NCBI RefSeq assembly: GCF_011040495.1
Contig: NZ_CP049037.1
Span: 682,001-746,000, forward strand
From: Pseudohalocynthiibacter aestuariivivens
Lineage (GTDB): Bacteria > Pseudomonadota > Alphaproteobacteria > Rhodobacterales > Rhodobacteraceae
Length of the DNA stretch: 64,000 bases
Reading direction: 5' to 3'
Below the pieces are notes generated by a model that saw only the letters and a list, made by a program, of their open reading frames with translations, was not told the origin of the DNA and did no database searches. Position 1 is the stretch's first letter, and each line of letters starts with the position of its first letter. Of the stretch, positions 51,976 through 60,229 are shown piece after piece. Both the position numbers and the translations under genes were made by a program.

Positions 51976-53307
51976 TCAGTTGTGATCCCCCGGCGCTGTC
52001 GATTTGGGAACGTTGCGGCGCACATCCGCATGCGCGCTGCTCCGCAAATCTGCCCGATCATCCTCGAACGGTAGCGACCGCATCGCCCGCACCAGATAGC
52101 GTCGCGCGGCGTGTTCCGCAGCCTTGGCCAGTCCGACATCGGGATGCCGCATCAAGCCGCCCAGCGTCGCCTGCAGATGCTGTTGCACCTCGACCAGTGC
52201 CGCCCCGTCACGCGCCAGCGCGCTGTACCCGTCCTCGATCAAATCCGAGGGCGACAAGGGCGGCACATAAAGGCGGCTCAGTTCAGGGGACTCCTCGTTG
52301 TCCTCTTCGGTCCAGTAACTCGACAGGATGCGCCCGATCCGCGTAATCACATCGATCGCAGTGCCCGGATCATTGATCCCCGGCGACAGCGCCTTTGATG
52401 CCATTTCTCCCATGACGATCAGACCAAAGCGTGGATCCTGATCATAGGTACGCAGATCGCCGATGATGACATGATCGCGAATGAGCGACGACAGCCCTTC
52501 GCTGCTGTCATCGTCTTCCGCCTTAGCATCCCATACGCCGCCGACCCAGACCAACGGTTGGTTAAGGAACACGAAACTACCCACTGCCTGCGTCAGATAC
52601 AGATCCACATCAAAGCGTTTGGCCGCCGCATTCAGCCCCTCGGGATAGATATGCTGCACATAGCCGCTCTGCTTGGCACAGATCGGTTGCAGATCCTCGG
52701 GCAGATCATCCGGCAACGGATTGGCCCCCAGACAGGGCGTTTTCAGCCGTTCCTTGAACTGGCGAGTGGTGATGTCCTCGACTTGCCGTGTCGTATCCAA
52801 CAGGCTGCCGAACGTTTGCAGGTGCAGAACCCAACGCACCAGATTGACCACGACAAAGACCAGCACCAACACCGTCACCCAGAACACGACAAAGGCGTGA
52901 TCATCCCCGAACACCGCCACCTCGCGCATCACGATTGCCACCAGCGCATAGACATAGGCCCCGATAAACGCGGCCAGCGTTTTCTGCGTGGTCTTGTCCT
53001 GCATGATCAACTGATGGACCCGTGGGGTCCATTGCGTGGAGGAACTGCGGTAGACCGTGACCATAACTGTCATGCTGAAAATAGTGACCGCCAGCATCGC
53101 ATTGGCGATAATATCCAACAGCCGGTCGACCGACGCGCCGTTGACCCGTCCTCGGACCTCTTCTGGCAACCAGATGCCTGCCAACTGCGCAAGCCCCAGC
53201 GATACAACGGCCAGAAGGCCCATCGCCACCACCCGCACCCACAGCTTGCGTGCGTACTGGCGTGCCATGCGCAGCAGTGTTGCGGGCAATAGGCGGATGT
53301 CATCCAT
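51976..53307 (-). CDS. DUF2254 membrane protein
   Basis: A 443-residue inner-membrane protein with four N-terminal hydrophobic segments (about 26-48, 62-85, 110-130, 138-160) and a soluble C-terminal half. Family landmarks are RSSSTQWTPRVHQLIMQDKTTQKTLAAFIGAYVYAL and FGLIVMGEMASKALSPGINDPGTAIDVI. DUF2254 proteins have no assigned function; they resemble channel-like or signal proteins. The upstream gap of 514 bases must carry its promoter. Confidence 0.85.
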   Translation of the reverse strand: MDDIRLLPATLLRMARQYARKLWVRVVAMGLLAVVSLGLAQLAGIWLPEEVRGRVNGASVDRLLDIIANAMLAVTIFSMTVMVTVYRSSSTQWTPRVHQLIMQDKTTQKTLAAFIGAYVYALVAIVMREVAVFGDDHAFVVFWVTVLVLVFVVVNLVRWVLHLQTFGSLLDTTRQVEDITTRQFKERLKTPCLGANPLPDDLPEDLQPICAKQSGYVQHIYPEGLNAAAKRFDVDLYLTQAVGSFVFLNQPLVWVGGVWDAKAEDDDSSEGLSSLIRDHVIIGDLRTYDQDPRFGLIVMGEMASKALSPGINDPGTAIDVITRIGRILSSYWTEEDNEESPELSRLYVPPLSPSDLIEDGYSALARDGAALVEVQQHLQATLGGLMRHPDVGLAKAAEHAARRYLVRAMRSLPFEDDRADLRSSAHADVRRNVPKSTAPGDHN

Positions 53308-53821
53308 GACGTGTTAACCCCGCGCTACGGCAAAGGTTTCCCCCGGCAGAATATATTTCCATTCGGTCGGTACTTCTCCCCCACCTCTTAACGCGTCAGG
53401 CATATTGGTGGCCGGGTAAATATCCTGCGCATGGCCTCGCGGCACCCCGAACCTTATCCTCGTTATCTGCGCGCGCTACCAGATAATCATCCTGTAAAAA
53501 TGCCGTCTTCAGATCTGCGCTCTTCTCGGCCGCCTTGTTGTACTGGCGCCGGATCGTTTTGAGCCGCTCCAACTCTCGCGCAGCGGCAATTGGTACCCGT
53601 AGGTTGCGGGCGACCCGACAGCCAACACACTTGTCATCGGAAACCGAGGTAAAGCTCGAAATACCCTCCCACCTTGAGGCTAACGCCCGTCTTTGCAATC
53701 GGTCAAGAAAGTCGAGAACCACCCACACCGCAGAGCCCATTCACGACAAGTCATGTCGCAATGCTACTTGCACGGGGTCGAACATACCCCCACGCTGCCC
53801 CTAACCAAGAGGAGATCCGCC
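53308..53821. other. Divergent intergenic region with one doubtful open frame
   Basis: 514 bases between the DUF2254 gene (minus) and the second DMGDH-like gene (plus). A minus-strand frame at 53396-53740 encodes 114 residues, partly plausible in composition (LERLKTIRRQYNKAAEKSADLKTAFLQDDYLVARADNED). It matches nothing known to me and has no clear ribosome site. The rest shows no RNA gene or repeat. Confidence 0.4.
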
Positions 53822-56275
53822 ATGAGAACCACCACCAGAGTTGCCGTGATCGGCGGCGGTGTCGTCGGATGCAGCGTACTTTACCACCTGACCAAGCTGG
53901 GCTGGTCCGATGTGATGCTGATCGAGCGGTCCGAACTGACCAGCGGCAGCACATGGCATGCGGCGGGCGGGTTCCACACCCTCAATGGCGACACCAACAT
54001 GGCCGCATTGCAGGGCTACACCATCAAACTGTACAAGGAACTGGAGGAGATCACCGGCATGTCCTGCGGACTGCACCATGTCGGTGGCATCACGCTCGCG
54101 GACAACCGTGACAGGTTCGATATGCTCATCGCGGAGCGGGCCAAGCACCGCTACATGGGGCTGGAGACCGAAATCGTCGGGCCCGAGGACATCGCGAAAA
54201 TCGCCCCCGTCACCAATACCGACGGCATCATCGGCGCGCTCTACGATCCGCTTGACGGTCATCTCGACCCGTCGGGCACCACACACGCCTACGCACGTGC
54301 CGCACGTATGGGCGGTGCGGAGATTGAGACGCATTGCAAGGTGACAGAGACCAACCAGCGTCCTGATGGCACATGGGATGTGGTCACCGACAAGGGCACG
54401 ATACATGCCGAACACATCGTCAACGCGGGCGGCCTGTGGGCGCGCGAGGTCGCTGCGATGGCCGGCGTCTATCTGCCGCTGCACCCGATGGAGCACCAGT
54501 ATATCGTCACCGACGAAGTGCCCGAAATCGTCGAGATCATCAATGGCGGCGGCGAACACCCGCATGTCATGGATCCCGCCGGCGAGTCCTATCTGCGTCA
54601 GGAAGGGCGCGGCCTGTGCATCGGGTTTTACGAGCAACCTTGCAAAGCGTGGGCTGTGGATGGAACACCATGGGACTTTGGGCATGAACTCTTGCCCGAT
54701 GATCTGGACAAGATCGAGGCCAGCATCGAATTTGCCTATCGCCGCTTCCCGGCACTAGAGCGCGCGGGCGTCAAATCGGTCATTCATGGCCCCTTCACCT
54801 TTGCCCCCGATGGCAACCCGTTGGTCGGACCAGTGCCGGGCATGCGCAATTACTGGTCCGCATGCGGCGTCATGGCCGGGTTCAGTCAGGGGGGCGGCGT
54901 CGGGCTGATGCTGGCGCAATGGATGATCGACGGCGAATGCGAACGCGACGTGACGGCGATGGATGTGGCGCGCTTTGGTGATATCATCACCCCCGGCTAC
55001 ACCCTGCCCAAGGTGATCGAGAACTATCAAAAACGGTTTTCCGTCGCTTACCCGAACGAGGAACTGCCTGCAGCCCGTCCGTTTCGTACGACACCAATGT
55101 ACGACATCTTTGACAGCATGGGCGCGGTCTGGGGTCAGCAATACGGACTGGAAGTGGTCAACTACTTTGCCGCAGGGCATTCGCCCTCAAACCATGATGC
55201 GGCAGGACAGGAAAAAGAGCCGCGTTACGAGACCCCGTCATTCCGACGTTCCAATGCCTTTGACGCCACCGCGCGCGAGGTCCGCGCCGTCCGCGAAGCC
55301 GTGGGCATCAACGAAGTGCACAATTTCGGCAAGTACCTTGTTACCGGCACCGGCGCGCGCGCGTGGCTCGACCGGATCATGGCCGGACGTATCCCCAAAC
55401 CCGGTCGGTTATCGCTGACGCCAATGCTGTCGGCCAAGGGGCGGCTGATAGGCGATTTCACCGTGTCCTGCCTCAGCGATCAGGCGTTCCAACTCACGGC
55501 GTCCTATGGCGCGCAGGCAGTCCACATGCGCTGGTTCCAGCGCAACGAGGCCGACGGTGTGACGGTCGAAAATGTCAGTGACCGCCTGAACGGGTTCCAG
55601 ATCGCAGGACCAAAGGCACGCGACGTCCTGCTGGCCTGCACCCGCGATCCGATCGGCGATATGCGTTTTATGGATCTGCGTCATGCCAATATCGGCATGG
55701 CCGAATGTCTGGTGCAACGGGTCAGCTACACCGGCGATCTGGGATACGAGATTTACTGCGATCCGATGGCGCAACGCACCCTATGGGAAACTCTTTGGGA
55801 AGCGGGTCAGGAGCACGGAATGCGTCCGTTCGGCATGCGTGCGATGATGTCCCTGCGTCTGGATAAATTCTTTGGCTCATGGCTCAATGAATTTTCGCCC
55901 GACTACACTCCAGCAGAAACGGGCATGGATCGGTTCATCCAATGGTCCAAGAACACCGACTTCATCGGCCGTGCCGCCGCCGAGGCCGAGCGCAGCACAG
56001 GCGCGGCGCGGCAGCTCTGCGCCTTTGAGGTGGACGCATCAGATGCGGACGCAGCGGGCTACGAACCCGTCTGGCTGGGTGGGGATGTGATCGGCTTCTG
56101 CACCTCGGGCGGTTATTCGCACCATGCGGGCAAATCCATCGCACTGGCGCTGATCCCCAGAGACAAGGCAGAAAACGGTCTGGCAGTGCAGATCGAAATC
56201 CTAGGGCAGATGTGCGATGCAACGCTGATCACCACGCCGCTGTTCGACGCTGATGGCGCGCGAATGCGTGGCTGA
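53822..56275 (+). CDS. Dimethylglycine-dehydrogenase-like FAD/folate enzyme, paralogue 2
   Basis: An 817-residue homologue of the enzyme at 48647-51067. The FAD domain starts VAVIGGGVVGCSVLYHLTKLG and has TSGSTWHAAGG with His 46, at the position that is covalently flavinylated in dimethylglycine oxidase. Residues from about 430 form the GcvT-like folate domain (AREVRAVREAVGINEVHNFGKYLVTG, SYTGDLGYEIYC). AGGAGA precedes ATG 53822; an in-frame start at 53693 adds 43 poorly conserved residues. The two proteins share sequence along the whole length but differ clearly, so they are old paralogues rather than a recent duplication. The substrate is probably dimethylglycine, sarcosine or a related methylated amine. 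Confidence 0.88.
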   Translation: MRTTTRVAVIGGGVVGCSVLYHLTKLGWSDVMLIERSELTSGSTWHAAGGFHTLNGDTNMAALQGYTIKLYKELEEITGMSCGLHHVGGITLADNRDRFDMLIAERAKHRYMGLETEIVGPEDIAKIAPVTNTDGIIGALYDPLDGHLDPSGTTHAYARAARMGGAEIETHCKVTETNQRPDGTWDVVTDKGTIHAEHIVNAGGLWAREVAAMAGVYLPLHPMEHQYIVTDEVPEIVEIINGGGEHPHVMDPAGESYLRQEGRGLCIGFYEQPCKAWAVDGTPWDFGHELLPDDLDKIEASIEFAYRRFPALERAGVKSVIHGPFTFAPDGNPLVGPVPGMRNYWSACGVMAGFSQGGGVGLMLAQWMIDGECERDVTAMDVARFGDIITPGYTLPKVIENYQKRFSVAYPNEELPAARPFRTTPMYDIFDSMGAVWGQQYGLEVVNYFAAGHSPSNHDAAGQEKEPRYETPSFRRSNAFDATAREVRAVREAVGINEVHNFGKYLVTGTGARAWLDRIMAGRIPKPGRLSLTPMLSAKGRLIGDFTVSCLSDQAFQLTASYGAQAVHMRWFQRNEADGVTVENVSDRLNGFQIAGPKARDVLLACTRDPIGDMRFMDLRHANIGMAECLVQRVSYTGDLGYEIYCDPMAQRTLWETLWEAGQEHGMRPFGMRAMMSLRLDKFFGSWLNEFSPDYTPAETGMDRFIQWSKNTDFIGRAAAEAERSTGAARQLCAFEVDASDADAAGYEPVWLGGDVIGFCTSGGYSHHAGKSIALALIPRDKAENGLAVQIEILGQMCDATLITTPLFDADGARMRG

Positions 56276-56325
56276 TGACCTGATCGCATGGTATCAAGGC
56301 CGCCAGCCCCTGCGCGATCCACGTC

Positions 56326-57690
56326 CTACCGCTTGGAAATTCTTAGCCAGATCCCGTCCTTGCCCCGCACGGTCAGATGCGCCACCGGCATCGCGGGCCG
56401 TTCTGCCACCACATCGAACCGATAGGCCCGCACCAGCATCGCCAGCAGCAGCACGCCCTCGATCATCGCGAATCCCGCCCCGGTACAGACCCTTTGCCCG
56501 GCAGAAAACGGCATGTAGGCGTTGCGCATGCAGGCCTTGCCATTCTCGGTGCCATAGCGTCCGGGATCGAACACATCAGGTTCGTCCCACAGGCGCTCGT
56601 GCCGGTGCAGGTGCCACGGGCTGAGGACGATCTGCGATCCACGCCGCACCGCACGCCCGCGGAACGTCTCATCCTGCGACGCTTCGCGCACCATCATCGG
56701 CACCGGCGGATAGAGGCGCAGCGTCTCGCGGAACACATCGCGCGTGATCCGCAGCTTGGACATATGCGCAAATTCCGGTGTGCCATCGCCGAACGCGGTA
56801 TTTGCCTCTGCCGCCACCTGCTCTTGCCAGTCTGGAAACATCGCCAGCAAATAGAGCGCCCACGCCAACCCCGACGCGCTGGTTTCGTGCCCCGCAAGAA
56901 AGAATATCGCCACTTGATCGACCATCTCTTCGGTCTCGAATGTCTTGCCGTCCAGCGGGTCCGGCGTGGTCATAATCTTGGTTGCCAGATCATCCGGCGC
57001 CGCGCCTGCCTCAATCTCGGCCATGCGCGCAGCGGTCAGTTGTGTAATCAGCCCGCGAATGATCGCTGCGGTCGCCTTGGTCCGGCGCGCATGAAATCGC
57101 GGCACCCAAGACGGCAACGGCAACAGCGCCCCGAGGTTCACTACCGGTTGCGCGCGCTGATGTTCGCGAAATTCGGCAAAAACGCGGCCCGCGATCTCGT
57201 TTTCAATCGGGATGGAAAAGAGTGTGCGAAAAATCACATCCGCCGCCACATGGCTGGTCTCTGCCTCGATCTCGCGCGGGCTGCCATCAGCCATTGCAGC
57301 CAGCCGGGCCACGGCACTCTGTCCTGCGGCGCACATCGCCGGAAAGATGCCCTTTAGCCGCCCACCCTCGAACGCCGGATCAATGATCCGACGCTGCCGT
57401 TTCCACACATCACCATTGGTGACAAAGACCGAGTTGCCCAATAGCGGTGTCAGCCCTTCGCGCACGCGGTTCGATTTCGGAAAATCATCGGGGCGCTGTT
57501 TCAGCACCAGATCGACCAGCTCCGGCTGGTTGCACATGTAGGAGCGGAAGAACGGCGTGCGAAATTCGGCCATCCATGCCCGATAGAGCCGCGCAGGCTG
57601 CGCCGACAGTATGTCCTGCCGAAAGAGCCGCAAATACCGCCAAAGCGATACGCGCCCGGCGCGCGCCGGTGGCTTGGGTGGCAGAGTCAC
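56326..57690 (-). CDS. Cytochrome P450
   Basis: Haem monooxygenase of 454 residues. It has the I-helix FFLAGHETSASGLAW, the ExxR helix VFRETLRLYPPVPMMVREA, the haem-binding loop FSAGQRVCTGAGFAM with the axial Cys, and no membrane anchor. Its pattern is that of soluble bacterial forms related to fatty-acid or terpene hydroxylases. No ferredoxin or reductase gene adjoins, so electron donors come from elsewhere. The stop-start overlap with the upstream gene (ATGA) links it to a membrane alpha/beta-hydrolase-like protein. Confidence 0.92.
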   Translation of the reverse strand: MTLPPKPPARAGRVSLWRYLRLFRQDILSAQPARLYRAWMAEFRTPFFRSYMCNQPELVDLVLKQRPDDFPKSNRVREGLTPLLGNSVFVTNGDVWKRQRRIIDPAFEGGRLKGIFPAMCAAGQSAVARLAAMADGSPREIEAETSHVAADVIFRTLFSIPIENEIAGRVFAEFREHQRAQPVVNLGALLPLPSWVPRFHARRTKATAAIIRGLITQLTAARMAEIEAGAAPDDLATKIMTTPDPLDGKTFETEEMVDQVAIFFLAGHETSASGLAWALYLLAMFPDWQEQVAAEANTAFGDGTPEFAHMSKLRITRDVFRETLRLYPPVPMMVREASQDETFRGRAVRRGSQIVLSPWHLHRHERLWDEPDVFDPGRYGTENGKACMRNAYMPFSAGQRVCTGAGFAMIEGVLLLAMLVRAYRFDVVAERPAMPVAHLTVRGKDGIWLRISKR

Positions 57691-58958
57691 GCGGCAATAT
57701 CCCGAAATTTATTCACTGGCTTCTCAATCCGGCTTTTCGACGGGGGGCGCCCGTCATAGCGCGCCGCCAGCGTTTGTGGCCCTGCAGTGATCTGGAAATA
57801 GTCATAATCGCCGGGCCGGTCAAAGGCACAGAGATACTGGAAATGCAGACGAAAGAACTTCCACCGCAACTCTTTCCACCGCTCCGGGCTCAGCGTCTGG
57901 GTAAACGCCGCCGACACCACCAATGGCCAGCGTTTGGCATCTGTCGCGACGCCAGAGACACTGACCGGATCACATAGCGCAAAGGCACAACCATCCCCCG
58001 GCGCGGTCACGTCGACCCATGTCAGTTCGTCCCGCTCGCTCAGGTATTGCAAATCGGCGCGCAGCCGTTGCGCATCCGGCAGGAACGACACCATCGGCAC
58101 CACTTGGCCCAGCGATAGAAACGACAGGGTCGGGCCGTTCGCGGGTGCCCGGCGCTCGCGGATCAGGTCCGCCAGAATGGACACGGCCAGATGCGCGCCA
58201 GACGAATGTCCGACGACCAGCACCTCGTCCACATCCCCGGTCAGCGCCGCCGCGATCTCTTCGGTGAATTCCGCCATGCGCGCCTCTAACTCGGGCGGGT
58301 TGGCACCCCGGTGACGCGCCGAATAGGCATAATCATGCATCAGATAATAGGCAAAAAACTTGCCATCCTTGGCCTTGAACCACACCAACAGTCGCCAGAA
58401 CGCCAGCGCCCCCAGCGCGGCTGACAGGCCTGTACCCACTGTGATGAGCGGCGCATAGGACGGATCGGACCATATCGCGCGCTCCAACTGATCCGTGGCG
58501 AACATCCCCAGCCACAACATGGCAGCAAAGGCGAAACACGCCAGCATCAACTGCACCAGCAAAAAGCCCACCGGGTACAACGCCGCGATCACCGGCCCCT
58601 TGCGCAGCCGCATGAGCCGCCCCAGCGCGCCGCTCGCGATATAGGTCCATGCCGTGCGACCCAACTGCATGTAGGTGGCAAAAATGCCCTGCTCCATCGA
58701 ATCGCGGACGATATCGGACCAGACCAGCACATCGAACTCTGCATGGGTTGTCTGTCCGTCAATGTCCCCCTCGACGCGCCAGCCATAGCGTGCGGTGCCG
58801 GTCTTGGGTTTTAACGTGACCTCATACCCCGATATCGCCGCCTGTGCCGCACTTTCCGTGCGATACAGTTCGCGGTAGCGCCGCGGATGAATGGGATCAT
58901 AGCCGGGGATATAGAACACCCGGCGTGTTGTGACGGTCTTGGTGGCGATGCTGCTCAT
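57687..58958 (-). CDS. Membrane alpha/beta-hydrolase-like protein, unknown
   Basis: A 423-residue protein. Residues 12-22 read RRVFYIPGYDP, an oxyanion-type start. Two hydrophobic segments lie at about 122-153 and 168-193. The nucleophile elbow GHSSG is at 250-254, in VLVVGHSSGAHLAVSIL. Asp and His partners are plausible near the C-terminus but were not fixed. It is the first gene of a pair with the P450 gene. Such a pair could oxidise and hydrolyse a hydrophobic ester or lactone at the membrane; this is inference from position. Confidence 0.7.
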   Translation of the reverse strand: MSSIATKTVTTRRVFYIPGYDPIHPRRYRELYRTESAAQAAISGYEVTLKPKTGTARYGWRVEGDIDGQTTHAEFDVLVWSDIVRDSMEQGIFATYMQLGRTAWTYIASGALGRLMRLRKGPVIAALYPVGFLLVQLMLACFAFAAMLWLGMFATDQLERAIWSDPSYAPLITVGTGLSAALGALAFWRLLVWFKAKDGKFFAYYLMHDYAYSARHRGANPPELEARMAEFTEEIAAALTGDVDEVLVVGHSSGAHLAVSILADLIRERRAPANGPTLSFLSLGQVVPMVSFLPDAQRLRADLQYLSERDELTWVDVTAPGDGCAFALCDPVSVSGVATDAKRWPLVVSAAFTQTLSPERWKELRWKFFRLHFQYLCAFDRPGDYDYFQITAGPQTLAARYDGRPPSKSRIEKPVNKFRDIAA

Positions 58959-59059
58959 GCCATACCCTTTGGGCGTTGTCTTTTGGCAATGCTACAGCAT
59001 GAGTTTGGCAAGAGTAAGGCCCACGACCCGGCCATCGCCTCCGCATAGCCCGCCGCGTA

Positions 59060-59079
59060 GGCCGGGCTTCAGCCCGGCA
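59060..59079. repeat. REP-like palindrome, copy 2
   Basis: GCCGGGC-TTCA-GCCCGGC, a perfect hairpin in the 127-base gap before the ccdA stop. It is the same element as at 41364-41383, with the flanking GTAGG or GCAGG also shared. Confidence 0.6.
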
Positions 59080-59085
59080 CGCCGC

Positions 59086-59838
59086 CTAGCCCAACACCGC
59101 CAGCGCCGGAAATGTCTCTAACAACCAGAAGGCAAAGGCCGAGAACCCGCCCGTCAACATCAGCAGGCCGATGGTCCACAACAGCAACCCCATCACCCGT
59201 TCAATCTGCTCCATATGCCGCTTCATCCAGCCCATCGTGCCGGTGAGACGCGGTAGGAACGCCGCGACCAGCAAAAAGGGCACGCCCAGACCGATAGCAT
59301 AGACTGCCAGCAGCAGCGTGCCCCGCATCACCGATGCCTCAGACGCCGCAAGCGACAGGATCGCGCCCAACTGCGGACCGATGCAGGGCGTCCAGCCAAA
59401 GGCAAAGGCCAGCCCCAGCACATAGGCCCCAAAGGCGCTGCCACCCCGGTCGCCTGCATCCATACGGGCCTCGCGGTCAAGGAACCCGATGCGGTAAATG
59501 CCGATAAAATGCGCCCCGAAAACCATGACAACAATTCCAGCTACAGTGTTGAAAACGCTCTGATATTGCAAAAACACCGTGCCGATGACCGACGCGGTGA
59601 ACCCCAACAGGAGAAAGATCGTCGACAGGCCCATCACAAAGAACAACGCCGGGACAATGGCCCGCCCCCGCGCGCCGCGATCCTCGCTGAGATCGCCCAC
59701 TGTCACGCCGCTCATATATGCCAGATAGGGTGGCACAATCGGCAGCACACACGGGCTGAGAAATGACAGGACACCGGCAAGAAGTGCCACGACCATCGCG
59801 GGAATCAGGCCCGCATCTATGATTTCGATTCCGAACAT
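59086..59838 (-). CDS. ccdA: Cytochrome c biogenesis protein CcdA
   Basis: Inner-membrane thiol carrier of 250 residues with six hydrophobic segments. It passes reducing power from thioredoxin to periplasmic partners for cytochrome c maturation. Seen are the first redox-cysteine region LLAGVLSFLSPCVLPIVPPYLAYMSGV and the second, FAFGWTPCIGPQLGAIL. ATG 59838 gives the short N-terminus usual in the family. It is divergent from the TusA-like gene, with 93 bases between them. Confidence 0.93.
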   Translation of the reverse strand: MFGIEIIDAGLIPAMVVALLAGVLSFLSPCVLPIVPPYLAYMSGVTVGDLSEDRGARGRAIVPALFFVMGLSTIFLLLGFTASVIGTVFLQYQSVFNTVAGIVVMVFGAHFIGIYRIGFLDREARMDAGDRGGSAFGAYVLGLAFAFGWTPCIGPQLGAILSLAASEASVMRGTLLLAVYAIGLGVPFLLVAAFLPRLTGTMGWMKRHMEQIERVMGLLLWTIGLLMLTGGFSAFAFWLLETFPALAVLG

Positions 59839-59931
59839 GCCCCCGCCTTAGCGCAATTCATGGACGGCGTCACCGCGCGCAATGTCACAACTTTGTGGAC
59901 AGCGGCACCCGGCATGATTATCTGCGCCACT

Positions 59932-60153
59932 ATGGAAAAAATCGATGCCATCGGGCTGCTATGCCCCCTGCCCGTCCTGAAACTGCGCAAGCGGCTTAAA
60001 CCACTGCCCGCCGGTAGCGAAATCGTCCTGTGTGCGGATGATCCGGCGGCCGTGATCGACGTACCGCATTTTTGCACCGAGGCGGGTCATACGCTGCTCT
60101 CTGTGACCGAAGCCGACGGTCATACCATCTACCGGGTGCGCAAAAGCGACTGA
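59932..60153 (+). CDS. TusA-family sulfurtransferase
   Basis: Small sulfur carrier of 73 residues: MEKIDAIGLLCPLPVLKLRKRL with the persulfide cysteine in CPLPV, then DDPAAVIDVPHFCTEAGH. ATG 59932 matches family length; an in-frame upstream start at 59860 adds 24 residues with no family resemblance. Family members carry sulfur to tRNA thiolation or molybdenum cofactor paths. The divergent ccdA next door fits a thiol/sulfur theme. Confidence 0.88.
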   Translation: MEKIDAIGLLCPLPVLKLRKRLKPLPAGSEIVLCADDPAAVIDVPHFCTEAGHTLLSVTEADGHTIYRVRKSD

Positions 60154-60187
60154 GGCGCTGCGCGGCTTTTACACCGCACAACGCCTC
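60152..60187. terminator. Hairpin between TusA-like gene and convergent rne
   Basis: GAGGCG (60152-60157) pairs with CGCCTC (60182-60187), with an inner GCGG/CCGC pair. It overlaps the TusA-like stop codon and lies 42 bases past the rne stop, so it may end both transcripts. Confidence 0.45.
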
Positions 60188-60229
60188 AGACAGTCATCTC
60201 GTTAAGAAACTGGCCTAACCACCCCGCAG

